51,035 nucleotides of DNA, taken from positions 1-51,035 of the forward strand of contig MABC01000052.1 in the NCBI GenBank assembly GCA_002162925.1, read 5' to 3'. A program made the position numbers and the translations under genes. Source of the stretch: Thalassotalea sp. 42_200_T64 (GTDB lineage: Bacteria > Pseudomonadota > Gammaproteobacteria > Enterobacterales > Alteromonadaceae). This document shows, in pieces, positions 23,903-33,536 of this stretch; the first letter of the stretch is position 1, and each line of letters opens with the position of its first letter. The notes under the pieces were generated by a model. The model was not told the origin of the DNA. It saw nothing but the letters and a program-made list of their open reading frames with translations, and made no database searches.

Positions 23903-24529
23903 CTAGTGGATACCACAGCCTTTTAGAATGATTTGCGTTAACGAGGCGACTACATCTTCAAAATCGTCATCGGTCATCTCATCTTTGTTTAACGCCGCCA
24001 CAACTTGCACATTAAAGTCGGCGTAATGTTGGGTGGAACTCCAAATTAAGAATAATAAATGATGCGGATTCACCTTATCGATTAAGCCGTTGTCAATCCA
24101 AGCGTCAATAACGGCGACTTTACTTTGCAGCCACGCTTTAAAATCAGTATTGAGATAGTCATTCAATACCGGCGCGCCATGAATTAACTCACTGGCAAAT
24201 ATTCTCGAGGAATCTGGGTCATCCCGGGAATGCATCACTTTGGCGCGAATATAAGCACTCAGTGCCGCTTTCGGCTCGTGATCGGCATTTAAGGTATCAT
24301 AATCTCGGTTCCACACCTCGATGATATTGCCTAGCAGTTGCTGATAAAGATCGGTTTTGTCTTGAAAGTAATAATGGATATTCGCGCGGGCAATATTCGC
24401 CCGTTCGGCAATACGCTTAATTGACGCACCCTTAAAGCCATAAGTGACAAACTCCTTTTTGGCTGCATTTAAGATGATAGCTTTATTCTTTTGCCGAATA
24501 TTGCCTTCATTGGCTTTAGCCTTTACCAC
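23903..24529 (-). CDS. RutR-like TetR-family regulator
   Basis: 208 residues with an N-terminal TetR helix-turn-helix (FVTYGFKGASIKRIAERANIARANIHYYFQDK) and the C-terminal domain of RutR. It shares with E. coli RutR the series SRLFxxExxxGAP, WxxxGxxxxxxPxHLxFxIW-STQHYADFxxQV and ILKG near the end. RutR senses uracil or thymine in E. coli. GTG start with AGGAG 5 bases upstream. It is the last gene of the purine catabolic run, 114 bases after glcB, and may have its own promoter. Palindromes of RutR form lie before xdhA and the glyoxylate aminotransferase, so I infer that it controls purine use here; the ligand may be a purine or ureide. Confidence 0.88.
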   Translation of the reverse strand: MVKAKANEGNIRQKNKAIILNAAKKEFVTYGFKGASIKRIAERANIARANIHYYFQDKTDLYQQLLGNIIEVWNRDYDTLNADHEPKAALSAYIRAKVMHSRDDPDSSRIFASELIHGAPVLNDYLNTDFKAWLQSKVAVIDAWIDNGLIDKVNPHHLLFLIWSSTQHYADFNVQVVAALNKDEMTDDDFEDVVASLTQIILKGCGIH

Positions 24530-24643
24530 AAAAACTCCTGTTGAAAACGGTTAACCTTAATTCTGGAAGATTATTAGATAATAAAAGTCATGTTTTTTCA
24601 ACGTTCAACGAAGAAAAACTGACTGACTTACTGCTTTTCCAGG

Positions 24644-26842
24644 TTAATTTACCGCTTTTGACTCAATACGGCGCGCGTGCAATAAGGGCTCGGTATAACC
24701 ACTGGGTTGCTCCTTGCCTTTGAAAATTAAATCCGTTGCCGCTTGAAAAGCAATGTTACGGTCAAAATCAGCTGCCATTGGCGCATAGCTTGCGTCGGTA
24801 ATGTTTTGCTGATCAACCACTGTTGCCATACGTTGTAACGATGCCAACACTTGCTCTTTGGATAACACACCATGGTGTAACCAGTTACAAATGTGCTGAC
24901 TCGATATGCGTAAAGTTGCCCTGTCTTCCATCCGGCCAACATTGTCAATATCGGGGACTTTTGAACAACCCGTGCCTTGATCAATCCAACGTACGACATA
25001 ACCAAGCAAGCCCTGGACATTGTTATCTAATTCGTTTTGAATATCTTGCTGGCTCAGCTGATGTTGATTTGTCAATAATGGAATGGTTAATAAATCGGTT
25101 AAATCATCACGGTTTTTATTGTCGCCATTGGCGATAAATTGCTTAAACATGGTATCTTGAATATCAGCTACATTGACTTGGTGGTAATGCAAAACGTGTA
25201 AAGTCGCTGCCGTTGGTGATGGTACCCAGGCGCAGTTGGCACCGGATTTAGGATGTTCAATTTTAGCAGCCATCATCGCCGCCATCTCATCAGGTATTGC
25301 CCACATGCCCTTACCTATTTGGGCTTTGCCTTTAAGACCTGCTTGCAGGCCAATGCGCACATTTTGGTTTTCATAAGCGCTGATCCACTTCTCATTTTTC
25401 ATCAGCGCTTTACGCGCCATCGGCCCGGCTAGCATGCTGGTGTGTATCTCATCGCCAGTACGGTCTAAAAAACCTGTATTGATAAAGGCCAAACGATTCT
25501 TGGCGGCACGGATACACTCTTTTAAGTTAATTGAGGTGCGACGCTCTTCATCCATAATGCCCATTTTAATGGTATTGGTTGCTAAGCCTAAGCACGCTTC
25601 AATGCGAGTAAATAATTCATTGCTAAATGCCACCTCGTCCGGGCCATGCATTTTTGGTTTAACAATGTAAATACTGCCCTGGCGCGAGTTTTTAACCGAC
25701 GAATTGCCTTTTAAGTCATGTAATGAAATTAAGGTGGTGATCAAACCATCTAAGATCCCTTCCGGCACTTGCTGGTTATCTTTGGTAAGTACCGCATCAT
25801 TGGTCATTAGATGACCCACGTTACGAATAAACAACAAGCTACGTCCGGGTAAGGTAAAAGAGTCATTACCGGGCGTGGTATAGCTTCGATCGCTATTGAG
25901 TTTGCGGACCATGGTGACACCATTTTTTTTCAGCGTTTCGGCTAAATCGCCTTTCATTAATCCTAGCCAGTTTCGATACACCGCGGTTTTGTCGTCCGCA
26001 TCCACCGCAGCAATGGAATCTTCGCAATCCTGAATGGTAGTCAATGCCGATTCTAGAATGATGTCCGCTACCGATGCCGGATCGGTTTTTGCCACCGGCG
26101 TGCTTGGATCAATTTTAATTTCGATATGCAGGCCATTGTTGTTGAATAAAATCGCACTGGGGTTTTGTTCATCGCCATTAAAGCCAACAAACTTACTTTC
26201 ATCAACTAAACTTACCCGCTCGCCTGATTTAAGGGTAACGAACAACTTGCCTTTGGCTACCTGATAGCTCTCAGCTTCACTATGATTGGCCCCGGTTAAC
26301 GGGATCACCTCATCTAAGAATTGACGAGCATAGGCTTGTACTTTCGCGCCTCGAACCGGATTGTACGTTTTGTTAATTGCGGCGCCATCTTCATCGCTAA
26401 TAACGTCTGTGCCATAAAGCGCATCGTACAAACTTCCCCAACGGGCATTCGCGGCGTTTAAGGCGAAACGGGCATTCATTAATGGCACCACAAGCTGTGG
26501 CCCAGCAACGGTGGCCACTTCATCGTCAACATAGGTGGTGGTGATAGCAAAGTCTTCTTTTTCCACCACAATGTAACCGATATCCTGTAAAAACTGTTGG
26601 TATTTTTTCGGGTTAAAAGGCTGGTTTAGTGGGTCCAAGTGCCAGGCATCTATTTGTCTTTGAAAGTCTTGCCGAATGGCTAATAGCTGCTGATTTCCAG
26701 GAATGAACTCATCGAAGATATCGGCCATAGATTGCCAAAAATCTTCGACATCGATACCCGTACCCGGGATCACTTCATGGTTTACTAAATTATAAAGAGA
26801 CTCTGCCACTTTATAACCGTGTTTGATCACTCTTTTATTCAT
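24644..26842 (-). CDS. glcB: malate synthase G
   Basis: 732 residues, the usual length of isoform G, which condenses glyoxylate with acetyl-CoA to malate. Landmarks: ARWGSLYDALYGTDVI near residue 130, TIQDCEDSIAAVDADDK, GPDEVAFSNELFTRIEA, IKMGIMDEERRTSINLKECI, GLQAGLKGKAQIGKGMWA and the catalytic-Asp segment MEDRATLRISSQHICNWL. It is 18 bases downstream of puuD on the same strand. Glyoxylate here would come from ureidoglycolate, so this gene connects purine breakdown to central carbon. The isocitrate lyase partner of the glyoxylate bypass is not in the window. Confidence 0.97.
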   Translation of the reverse strand: MNKRVIKHGYKVAESLYNLVNHEVIPGTGIDVEDFWQSMADIFDEFIPGNQQLLAIRQDFQRQIDAWHLDPLNQPFNPKKYQQFLQDIGYIVVEKEDFAITTTYVDDEVATVAGPQLVVPLMNARFALNAANARWGSLYDALYGTDVISDEDGAAINKTYNPVRGAKVQAYARQFLDEVIPLTGANHSEAESYQVAKGKLFVTLKSGERVSLVDESKFVGFNGDEQNPSAILFNNNGLHIEIKIDPSTPVAKTDPASVADIILESALTTIQDCEDSIAAVDADDKTAVYRNWLGLMKGDLAETLKKNGVTMVRKLNSDRSYTTPGNDSFTLPGRSLLFIRNVGHLMTNDAVLTKDNQQVPEGILDGLITTLISLHDLKGNSSVKNSRQGSIYIVKPKMHGPDEVAFSNELFTRIEACLGLATNTIKMGIMDEERRTSINLKECIRAAKNRLAFINTGFLDRTGDEIHTSMLAGPMARKALMKNEKWISAYENQNVRIGLQAGLKGKAQIGKGMWAIPDEMAAMMAAKIEHPKSGANCAWVPSPTAATLHVLHYHQVNVADIQDTMFKQFIANGDNKNRDDLTDLLTIPLLTNQHQLSQQDIQNELDNNVQGLLGYVVRWIDQGTGCSKVPDIDNVGRMEDRATLRISSQHICNWLHHGVLSKEQVLASLQRMATVVDQQNITDASYAPMAADFDRNIAFQAATDLIFKGKEQPSGYTEPLLHARRIESKAVN

Positions 26843-26860
26843 ATCAAAACCTATTACTTG

Positions 26861-28051
26861 TTAAGAATTATTGGCAATCCATATTGCCAGCAACTCACGC
26901 TCTTGTTCGGTCATTTGAGTTTTATTCATAAATGGCATGTCTTTGGCGTCAATTACTCGAGCTTTAATTCTCGGTGCCCATTGCTCAATAGAAGTCATAT
27001 CATTAAAAACCACACCCGCGGGTGCTATGGTAAAGACATCATCGGTTGGTGTTGCTGAATGACAGCTGGCACACCGTTGTTCAATGATCGCTTGCACTTT
27101 GGCAATATTAACCGTTTGTCGTTTTTGCTCCGCCGTGAACTCAGTTGCACGAGGGGCAATGGCAAACGCGAGAATGATGGTGGCGACCACCGAACCCACT
27201 AACACCATAGGCTTTTGCTTACCAAAATGACGCAGGACAAAATACTGACGAACCGCGGCGGTGATTAAAATAATGGCAATTAACACTAACCAGTTCGCAC
27301 TATGATTATAGGTCATCGGGTAATGATTTGAGATCATAATGAAGATGACCGGTAGTGTGGTATAAGTGTTATGGGTTGAACGAAGCTTTGCGTTTAAGCC
27401 GTAAGCTGGGTCTGGCACCGCTCCCTCTTCAACCGCTTTCACTAACGCCCGTTGTGACGGCATAATGCCGAAAAATACATTACCCGCCATGATGGTACCG
27501 ATAATAGCACCCATGTGCATGTAAGCACCGCGCGCACTGAATACTTGGGTTAAACCGTAGGATAACGCGGTGCCGATAACAATTAAAATCACGCCTAAGA
27601 TAACCCCATGTTCTCTTAATTTGGTTCTTACTAACACCTCATAACTGCCCACACCAACCACAATCGAACCAAGGCCTAAGGCAATCGCTTGAAATTGCGT
27701 TAAAACCGCTACGCGCTTGTCGATTAAATACGATTCAGCACCGACATAAAACATTAATGACAGTAATAAGAAACCGGTGATCCAGGTGGTGTATGCCTCC
27801 CATTTAAACCAATGTAAAGTGGTTGGCATTTTCTCGGGTGCCAGTTTGTATTTTGCTACTTCGTAAAAACCACCACCGTGAATGGCCCAAAGATCACCAC
27901 CAATGCCTTTATCGGCTTTCCATTGTGGCGGGTTTTCTAAATGATTATCTAACCAGACAAAATAAAACGAAGCACCGATCCAGGCAATGCCGGTAATAAG
28001 GTGAGCAAAGCGAATAACTAAATTTAACCATTCATTAATATAGGGATCCAT
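26861..28051 (-). CDS. puuD: membrane-bound urate hydroxylase with cytochrome c domain
   Basis: 396-residue PuuD-type enzyme oxidising urate to 5-hydroxyisourate and passing electrons to a c-type haem, so no peroxide is expected. The N-terminal 300 residues form about eight membrane spans, beginning WLNLVIRFAHLITGIAWIGASFYFVWLDNHLE. The C-terminal domain has a single haem motif CASCH (about residues 327-331) and a Met ligand candidate in DAKDMPFMN. No soluble uricase is present in the cluster, so this is the urate-oxidising step. It lies 36 bases after guaD and 18 before glcB. Known members were described in proteobacteria lacking other uricases. Confidence 0.93.
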   Translation of the reverse strand: MDPYINEWLNLVIRFAHLITGIAWIGASFYFVWLDNHLENPPQWKADKGIGGDLWAIHGGGFYEVAKYKLAPEKMPTTLHWFKWEAYTTWITGFLLLSLMFYVGAESYLIDKRVAVLTQFQAIALGLGSIVVGVGSYEVLVRTKLREHGVILGVILIVIGTALSYGLTQVFSARGAYMHMGAIIGTIMAGNVFFGIMPSQRALVKAVEEGAVPDPAYGLNAKLRSTHNTYTTLPVIFIMISNHYPMTYNHSANWLVLIAIILITAAVRQYFVLRHFGKQKPMVLVGSVVATIILAFAIAPRATEFTAEQKRQTVNIAKVQAIIEQRCASCHSATPTDDVFTIAPAGVVFNDMTSIEQWAPRIKARVIDAKDMPFMNKTQMTEQERELLAIWIANNS

Positions 28052-28087
28052 AATGTTCCTTAACTCTTTTATTTGTGAAAAGCTGAG

Positions 28088-29374
28088 TTAAACACGCTCA
28101 CCCATGATATGAGTGGCTTTAACGTGGCGTTCATCGCCAAGCATGCTCAAAATAAATAGCTTTTCTGACAACGATTTACAGTATTGCATGCGTCTATCCA
28201 TCAGCGGCGTGGCATGATAATCAAGCACAATAAAGTCAGCTTCTGCGCCTTTAGTGAAGTTACCTATGGTGCCCTCAAGATCTAACGCTATGGCTCCTCC
28301 TAATGTGGCCAAATAAAACGATTGAAATGGGCTAAGTTTATCCGAGCGAAGTTGTTGAGTTTTATAACCTTCGTTTAACGTACTCAACATTGAGAATGTC
28401 GTGCCGGCACCAATGTCTGTGCCGTAACCAACATTAATATCAAATTTTTGCGCCTGCTTCAGGTTAAATAAACCACTGCCTAAAAACAGGTTCGAGCTTG
28501 GACAAAAAGCAATGGCCGAGTCAGTTTCCCCTAAACGCTGACATTCACTGTCATGTAAATGCACACCGTGAGCGAAAACGCTGCGACGACCCAGTAATTG
28601 ACTTTGATCATACACATCCAGGTAGCCTTTACTTTCAGGAAAAAGATCTTTAACCCAGGCAATCTCAGCTTTATTTTCGCTTAAGTGCGTATGTAAATAT
28701 ACGCTTGGGTTTTCCGCCAGTAATTGGCCCGCTTTATTTAATTGCTCACTTGAACAGGTAGGGGCAAAACGTGGCGTGATCGCATATTGTAAGCGATCGG
28801 TTTTATGCCATTTTTTAATCAAGGCTTTACTGTCGTCATAACCCGTTTGCGCGGTATCCGATAAGTAATCAGGACAGTTTTGGTCCATTAATACCTTGCC
28901 GCAAATCATCCTTAATTTTTTCTGTTGAGCGATAGTGAAAAATGCCTCAACCGATTCTTTATGCACAGTACCAAACACTAAAGCGGTAGTGGTTCCGGCT
29001 TCTAGCAACTGCGTTAAGAAGAACTCAGCCACTTTTTTACCATGCTCTAAGTCGGCAAATTTACGCTCAAATGGAAAAGTATAATTCTCTAGCCATTCGA
29101 GTAATTGTTCACCATAGGAGGCGATCATTTCAGTTTGTGGGTAATGCACGTGCGTGTCGATAAAGCCTGGCATCATTAACCCATGTTCATAATGAGTAAC
29201 CTCTATGCTCTCATCCAATGTTGCTAACAACTCAGCGGCTTCACCAACTTGTTCAATTAGCCCATTTTTAATAATCAATAAACCATCTGCGATATACTGG
29301 TAACTGTCTTCGAGAGCAACTTTGCCTGGGTCGGCCAAAAAGTGCAGTAATTCGCCGCGATATACTTTTAACAT
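28088..29374 (-). CDS. guaD: guanine deaminase
   Basis: 428-residue amidohydrolase converting guanine to xanthine plus ammonia. Zinc-site motifs are PGFIDTHVHYPQTEM, HTHLSENKAE, FAHGVHL and the aspartate in YGTDIGAGTTFSML; length and order fit bacterial GuaD. AAGGTG lies 9 bases before the ATG. A 198-bp gap separates it from allA, the longest inside the cluster, and contains a long-loop hairpin (ATCGCC/GGCGAT, 29400-29430), so guaD-puuD-glcB may also have a separate promoter. Confidence 0.95.
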   Translation of the reverse strand: MLKVYRGELLHFLADPGKVALEDSYQYIADGLLIIKNGLIEQVGEAAELLATLDESIEVTHYEHGLMMPGFIDTHVHYPQTEMIASYGEQLLEWLENYTFPFERKFADLEHGKKVAEFFLTQLLEAGTTTALVFGTVHKESVEAFFTIAQQKKLRMICGKVLMDQNCPDYLSDTAQTGYDDSKALIKKWHKTDRLQYAITPRFAPTCSSEQLNKAGQLLAENPSVYLHTHLSENKAEIAWVKDLFPESKGYLDVYDQSQLLGRRSVFAHGVHLHDSECQRLGETDSAIAFCPSSNLFLGSGLFNLKQAQKFDINVGYGTDIGAGTTFSMLSTLNEGYKTQQLRSDKLSPFQSFYLATLGGAIALDLEGTIGNFTKGAEADFIVLDYHATPLMDRRMQYCKSLSEKLFILSMLGDERHVKATHIMGERV

Positions 29375-29572
29375 GTTGTTTCACCTTTTTTCATGCGATC
29401 GCCTATTTTTGTTATTTATTGGCGATGTTTTATCTGATTAACCTAGCTTGCGATAACAAACCAAGTTAATTTATTTCTCGCTTGCTGCCTTTTTATCCTT
29501 GCCTTATGGCAACGTTGGCTGCTTCCAAGCTTTCTTCTCGTTCTGTTAATTTTGTTCATCTGTCTCAATTAC

Positions 29573-30091
29573 TTAACTTTGTGCGATGACCAGTGAGCCA
29601 TCCAATTCGAGGACATCACAGTTGTCGCCCTCACCGCCTCTATCGACCACTAAAAAGTCACTTTCGCTGCCAAGCGCAAGACAAAAGTGATGCCAGGTAC
29701 CTTTGTGGTAATTTATCCCTTGATTGGAGTTGGCCAGAAAGACTTCAATATTATTGCGATCAAACTCACCAGCAGGGGCAACAACAATCAAATACGGGTT
29801 GTCTCCCATCGGAATAAACGCCTGGCTACCATGCGGGTGGCGTTCCATCATTTTAATGGCGATAGGTTGGGTTAACGGCGTTGAACGAAAAATATTGAGC
29901 AAGGTGTGACCCTCATGATCATTAACATCAACCTTGGCTAAATCGTGATAACGCTGAGTAAAGCCGTCATTAATGGCAAAGCTTTTTGCCTCAGCACTCG
30001 CTTCAATCACATCACCAAAGGCACTGAACGCATCCTTGGTCAGTGGTTTTGGCGTAACAATTTGCAAATTATCCGTCATCATAGTGTCCAT
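29573..30091 (-). CDS. allA: ureidoglycolate lyase
   Basis: About 172 residues; splits ureidoglycolate into glyoxylate and urea. The AllA pattern is clear: LTKDAFSAFGDVIEA, RYHDLAKVDV, MMERHPHGSQAFIPM, NQGINYHKGTWHHFCLALG and DFLVVDRGGEGDNCDV. The open frame extends to 30124 but the first 11 residues overlap uraH and are not family-like; ATG 30091 (or 30079) is preferred, 10 bases after the uraH stop. Together with allantoicase it completes the ureidoglycolate route rather than the ureidoglycine route. Confidence 0.92.
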   Translation of the reverse strand: MDTMMTDNLQIVTPKPLTKDAFSAFGDVIEASAEAKSFAINDGFTQRYHDLAKVDVNDHEGHTLLNIFRSTPLTQPIAIKMMERHPHGSQAFIPMGDNPYLIVVAPAGEFDRNNIEVFLANSNQGINYHKGTWHHFCLALGSESDFLVVDRGGEGDNCDVLELDGSLVIAQS

Positions 30092-30101
30092 TAAGTCTCG
30101 A

Positions 30102-30443
30102 TTAACTACCACGATAAGTTGCATAACCGAATGCGGTTAGTAACAACGGAATGTGGTAATGACTGTTGCCGCCATCCAGTTCAAAGACAATATCAACGTA
30201 CGGATAAAAACCATTTTCGTTATTGGCTTTGAAGTAAGTGCTAGTACCAAAGTGCATGCGATATACGCCAGCGGCAAGCACAACCTCATCGGCTAACAAG
30301 CCAGTTATCCGGCCATCAACATTGGTCACGCCAGAGGCTAATTGTTGCCAGCCATCATTGGTTTGTGTATATAAGGTGATAGGTAACCCTTGCGCTGGCA
30401 GTCCACGAGTTGTGTCTAATACATGCGTGGTGATTTGGCTCAT
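30102..30443 (-). CDS. uraH: 5-hydroxyisourate hydrolase
   Basis: 113 residues, transthyretin-related protein. It hydrolyses 5-hydroxyisourate, the unstable product of PuuD. Signatures: TTHVLDTTRGLPAQGLPITL at the N-terminus with the catalytic histidine, the RITGLL arginine segment, HFGTSTYF, and the hallmark C-terminal tetrapeptide YRGS. Start overlaps the stop of uraD by four bases, so the two successive enzymes are coupled. Confidence 0.97.
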   Translation of the reverse strand: MSQITTHVLDTTRGLPAQGLPITLYTQTNDGWQQLASGVTNVDGRITGLLADEVVLAAGVYRMHFGTSTYFKANNENGFYPYVDIVFELDGGNSHYHIPLLLTAFGYATYRGS

Positions 30444-30940
30444 AATAATTTCTCTAATCGTAAGTGGAATATTTTGCGCTGCTCTTCGGCAGCAGTGGCT
30501 AATTCGGTAGCTTTATCATTGGCTAAACGAGCCAGCAAAAGCGCCAGCATTTGTGCCGCGCTTTTACCGGTGGCGCAAACAATAAAAATAAAACCAAATT
30601 TTTCCAGATAATCGGCATTGCCTTTGGCCAAATCGACTAACACTTGTTCGGTGGCGCACTTGACTGAACTTTGCTCATCGCTGGCCAACTCTTTGGTATT
30701 GGCATATTTTGCCCGCAACGTATCCACATTACCGATTTGCGGATGACCTTCAAAGGCTGCCAAATAATCGGCTTGCGCCAGCTCTTGCCAGGCCAAATCC
30801 GCTCGAATAGTTACCGCACGCCTATCGGCAAAAGGACGGGCTTGCACCATAGCGCTCACCCAAGTTGCTGCCGTACAACACTGCATAAAAGTATGTGTCG
30901 CTTGCTCAACGGTTAGACTATTTAATTGTTCTAAATTCAT
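30440..30940 (-). CDS. uraD: OHCU decarboxylase
   Basis: 166 residues; decarboxylates 2-oxo-4-hydroxy-4-carboxy-5-ureidoimidazoline to S-allantoin. Family motifs are FMQCCTAATWVSAMVQARPFADR, the FEGHPQIGNVDTLRAKY catalytic-histidine segment with the following KELASDEQS, and YLEKFGFIFIVCATGKSA. It sits 11 bases after alc and overlaps uraH. With PuuD and UraH it gives a complete urate-to-allantoin path. Confidence 0.96.
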   Translation of the reverse strand: MNLEQLNSLTVEQATHTFMQCCTAATWVSAMVQARPFADRRAVTIRADLAWQELAQADYLAAFEGHPQIGNVDTLRAKYANTKELASDEQSSVKCATEQVLVDLAKGNADYLEKFGFIFIVCATGKSAAQMLALLLARLANDKATELATAAEEQRKIFHLRLEKLL

Positions 30941-30951
30941 TTCATCACCAC

Positions 30952-32022
30952 TTAAGCGTTACGTTTACCAAATACTCGCATACGTGATATTCCGCCGTCT
31001 GGGAATATATTTAAACGTACATGGGTAAAGCTTTGCTCGGGGCTGACAACGATTTCATTAATAAATAAGTGTTCACGATGTGCATACAATTTGGTACGAG
31101 CAATAATGGCTTGCCATTTGTCTTCTTGCTGGCCATTGCTAAAATCATCACTGGTCGACACCAGCCCTTCGAGGGTGAAGGTGTCAGGGAAGTTACCTTT
31201 AAAGTGACAAGTATCCACGATCACTTTTTCAATGCTGCCACGGCACGCAAGTTTAACAATCGACCAGTCTGGCCCCGGATCACGGCGACGTTTGGTTTCC
31301 CAACCATCAGCCATGTCTTTACCACGGCCCGGCATGATTAAGTTGTTTTTATCACTAAAAAACATATCGCTTACCAGTAACGCTTTGCCGCCATTTTTAA
31401 TGTAGGCTAAATCGATTAACTCGCCGTCAATAAAGTGCTTCCAATCAACATCGGCTTCACCATAAACACGAATACGGGCGATACCGCCATCAGGGAACAT
31501 GTTTAAACGAATGTGAGTCCAGGCAGTATCATTGTTAAGAGCAAAAATATTTTGACTGTGCGCTGCTACTGACGCTTGCTCTAAAACGGTATGCCATACA
31601 GTATCTGCATTGGGTTCAACTTCACTGACACACGCTTCTACTGATACAGACTCAGGAGCATTGCCGCGGAAGAAGTTGGTATCGATGTCAAAACCACGAA
31701 TAACACCTTTGATGCCAAGACGAATGATGCACCAATCGAACTCACGGCCGCTTTCTCTTTGGTGGGCACGACCATAGCTACGGCGAGATTCCCAACCGTC
31801 CATCCATTTACCTCTGTCGGTAAATTTATCATCGATAAAAATACCGCGACCGGGCTTGATCAGGTTTTCCATTTCGGCAAAAAAATCGTCACTGCAAGAC
31901 AGGGTTTCACCGCCGACGCGTGCACTGGCTAAGTCAACACAGTGGTTTTTTAATTTACCTTCTAACGCAAGCGGCTCACCGCTTAATTGGTTTTGTTGTT
32001 GGCTATCTATGTCTTGCATCAT
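30952..32022 (-). CDS. alc: allantoicase
   Basis: 356 residues built of two similar jelly-roll halves, each with the repeated pattern DFF-E-NLIKPGRG...GWESRRR and later RLNMFPDGGIARIRVYGE / RLNIFPDGGISRMRVFGK. It converts allantoate to ureidoglycolate and urea. ATG 32022 is followed at once by a second ATG. This enzyme, not an allantoate amidohydrolase, determines that urea instead of ammonia is released at this step. It lies 93 bases after allB. Confidence 0.96.
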   Translation of the reverse strand: MMQDIDSQQQNQLSGEPLALEGKLKNHCVDLASARVGGETLSCSDDFFAEMENLIKPGRGIFIDDKFTDRGKWMDGWESRRSYGRAHQRESGREFDWCIIRLGIKGVIRGFDIDTNFFRGNAPESVSVEACVSEVEPNADTVWHTVLEQASVAAHSQNIFALNNDTAWTHIRLNMFPDGGIARIRVYGEADVDWKHFIDGELIDLAYIKNGGKALLVSDMFFSDKNNLIMPGRGKDMADGWETKRRRDPGPDWSIVKLACRGSIEKVIVDTCHFKGNFPDTFTLEGLVSTSDDFSNGQQEDKWQAIIARTKLYAHREHLFINEIVVSPEQSFTHVRLNIFPDGGISRMRVFGKRNA

Positions 32023-32115
32023 CGCTTGCTTTTCCTAATTATCTGTCTAAATACTCGTCTGCTTATATGTTCTTGTTTGCTCAACGCCTTCTATCGAAGA
32101 GATAACGTCTAAGGC

Positions 32116-33495
32116 TTAAAGTCGCCCCTTAAGTAATGGTCTGCCTACGGGTGCATTGATAAATTCATCTTGCTGATATACATGCTGACCACGAACAAAC
32201 GTATGCTGTACTTGCCCGGTTACTTTACGGCCAGCGTATGGCGTAATGTGATGACGATGTTTAATCATCTCATTAGTAATAGTGAATTGGGCATTTGGAT
32301 CAAATACTAAAAAGTCAGCATGGTTGCCGATTTTAATTTCACCCTTAACCGTGTCTAAGCCTGCAAATTTTGCAGTTTCCGTTGCCATTAAACGCACAAT
32401 ATCAACTAAGCTAAAACCACGTTCTTTCGCTTCAGTCCAAATCAATGAAATGCCAAATTGTAGCGCTGAAATGCCACCCCATGCCTTTTCAATATCCCCC
32501 GTATCGATGTGCTTTAATTCAGGTGTGCAGGGCGAATGATCAGACACGATAAAGTCTAAGCGACCATCGGTGATCGCCTGCCATAAGTGTTCACGATTTT
32601 TATTTTCACGAATTGGCGGACAACATTTGAATAACGTTTTGCCATCGGGAATGTTTTCCGAGGCAATGGTTAAGTAATGTGGACACGTTTCAGCGGTAAA
32701 GCGTAAACCTTCGCTCTTTGCCTCGGCAATAGTTTCTAAGGCTTCATCCGAAGATAAATGCACGATGTGAACTTTACAATTATCGCCCTTGGCTTTTGAC
32801 TCGCGAGCCATATCTAGCATTAATGAAATAGCATCATTTTCCCACTTTTTCGGACGAGACTCTAAAAAACTGTTGTATTTTTCATTGATAACAAGGTCAT
32901 CAAAACTACCACAATCCAATTCCGCATGAATTAAATAAGGCACATCGTGTTTGGCTAAAATTGGCATTGCGGCGCGAATGTCTTTGGCTTCGACGTGTGG
33001 AAACTCTTTAATGCCAGAGTCGATTAAAAATGATTTAACCCCTAGTACACCAGCATTAAGCAATTCGTCTAAATCATCGATGTTTTGCGGGATAACGCCG
33101 CCCCAAAAACCACAATCGACCCATAATTTGTCCCCTACCGAATCAAGCTTTTCTTGAAACGCGGCTTTGGTGGTGGTGACCGGAATACAGTTTAATGGCA
33201 TATCGACTAACGCGGTAATACCACCGGCAGCTGCCGCTTGAGTCGCGGTGTTGAAGCCTTCCCATTCGGTACGACCCGGTTCATTGATGTGTACGTGTGA
33301 ATCAACCAAACCCGGCATAATGACTTGCTCAGCATAATCCAATACTTCACAGGATAACGCTTTTCCATAAGGGTGAATGGCATGGATAAGTTCGTCTTTA
33401 ACTTCCACACAAGCGGCAACCATTTCACTGCTGCCGCTCTTACCGTTACTCGTGTTTACGATGACGTTTTTACTCTGTAGGGCAAAATGAGACAT
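32116..33495 (-). CDS. allB: allantoinase
   Basis: 459-residue cyclic amidohydrolase of the AllB type, opening allantoin to allantoate. Motifs: PGLVDSHVHINEPGRTEWEGF (metal histidines), the GVKSFLID lysine expected to be carboxylated, HAELDC, HIVHLSSDEAL, and DHSPC with the last metal aspartate. It is not the PuuE polysaccharide-deacetylase-type allantoinase. Located between xdhC and alc on the same strand. Confidence 0.96.
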   Translation of the reverse strand: MSHFALQSKNVIVNTSNGKSGSSEMVAACVEVKDELIHAIHPYGKALSCEVLDYAEQVIMPGLVDSHVHINEPGRTEWEGFNTATQAAAAGGITALVDMPLNCIPVTTTKAAFQEKLDSVGDKLWVDCGFWGGVIPQNIDDLDELLNAGVLGVKSFLIDSGIKEFPHVEAKDIRAAMPILAKHDVPYLIHAELDCGSFDDLVINEKYNSFLESRPKKWENDAISLMLDMARESKAKGDNCKVHIVHLSSDEALETIAEAKSEGLRFTAETCPHYLTIASENIPDGKTLFKCCPPIRENKNREHLWQAITDGRLDFIVSDHSPCTPELKHIDTGDIEKAWGGISALQFGISLIWTEAKERGFSLVDIVRLMATETAKFAGLDTVKGEIKIGNHADFLVFDPNAQFTITNEMIKHRHHITPYAGRKVTGQVQHTFVRGQHVYQQDEFINAPVGRPLLKGRL

Positions 33496-33536
33496 CTTGC
33501 TACTCCTATTTAAACGTTTAGCGAATGACTTACTGG

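Noticed and set aside
29400-29430. ATCGCC/GGCGAT hairpin in the allA-guaD gap as a terminator
   Set aside because: Loop of 17 nt and no T tract on the transcribed strand; it would also cut the operon.
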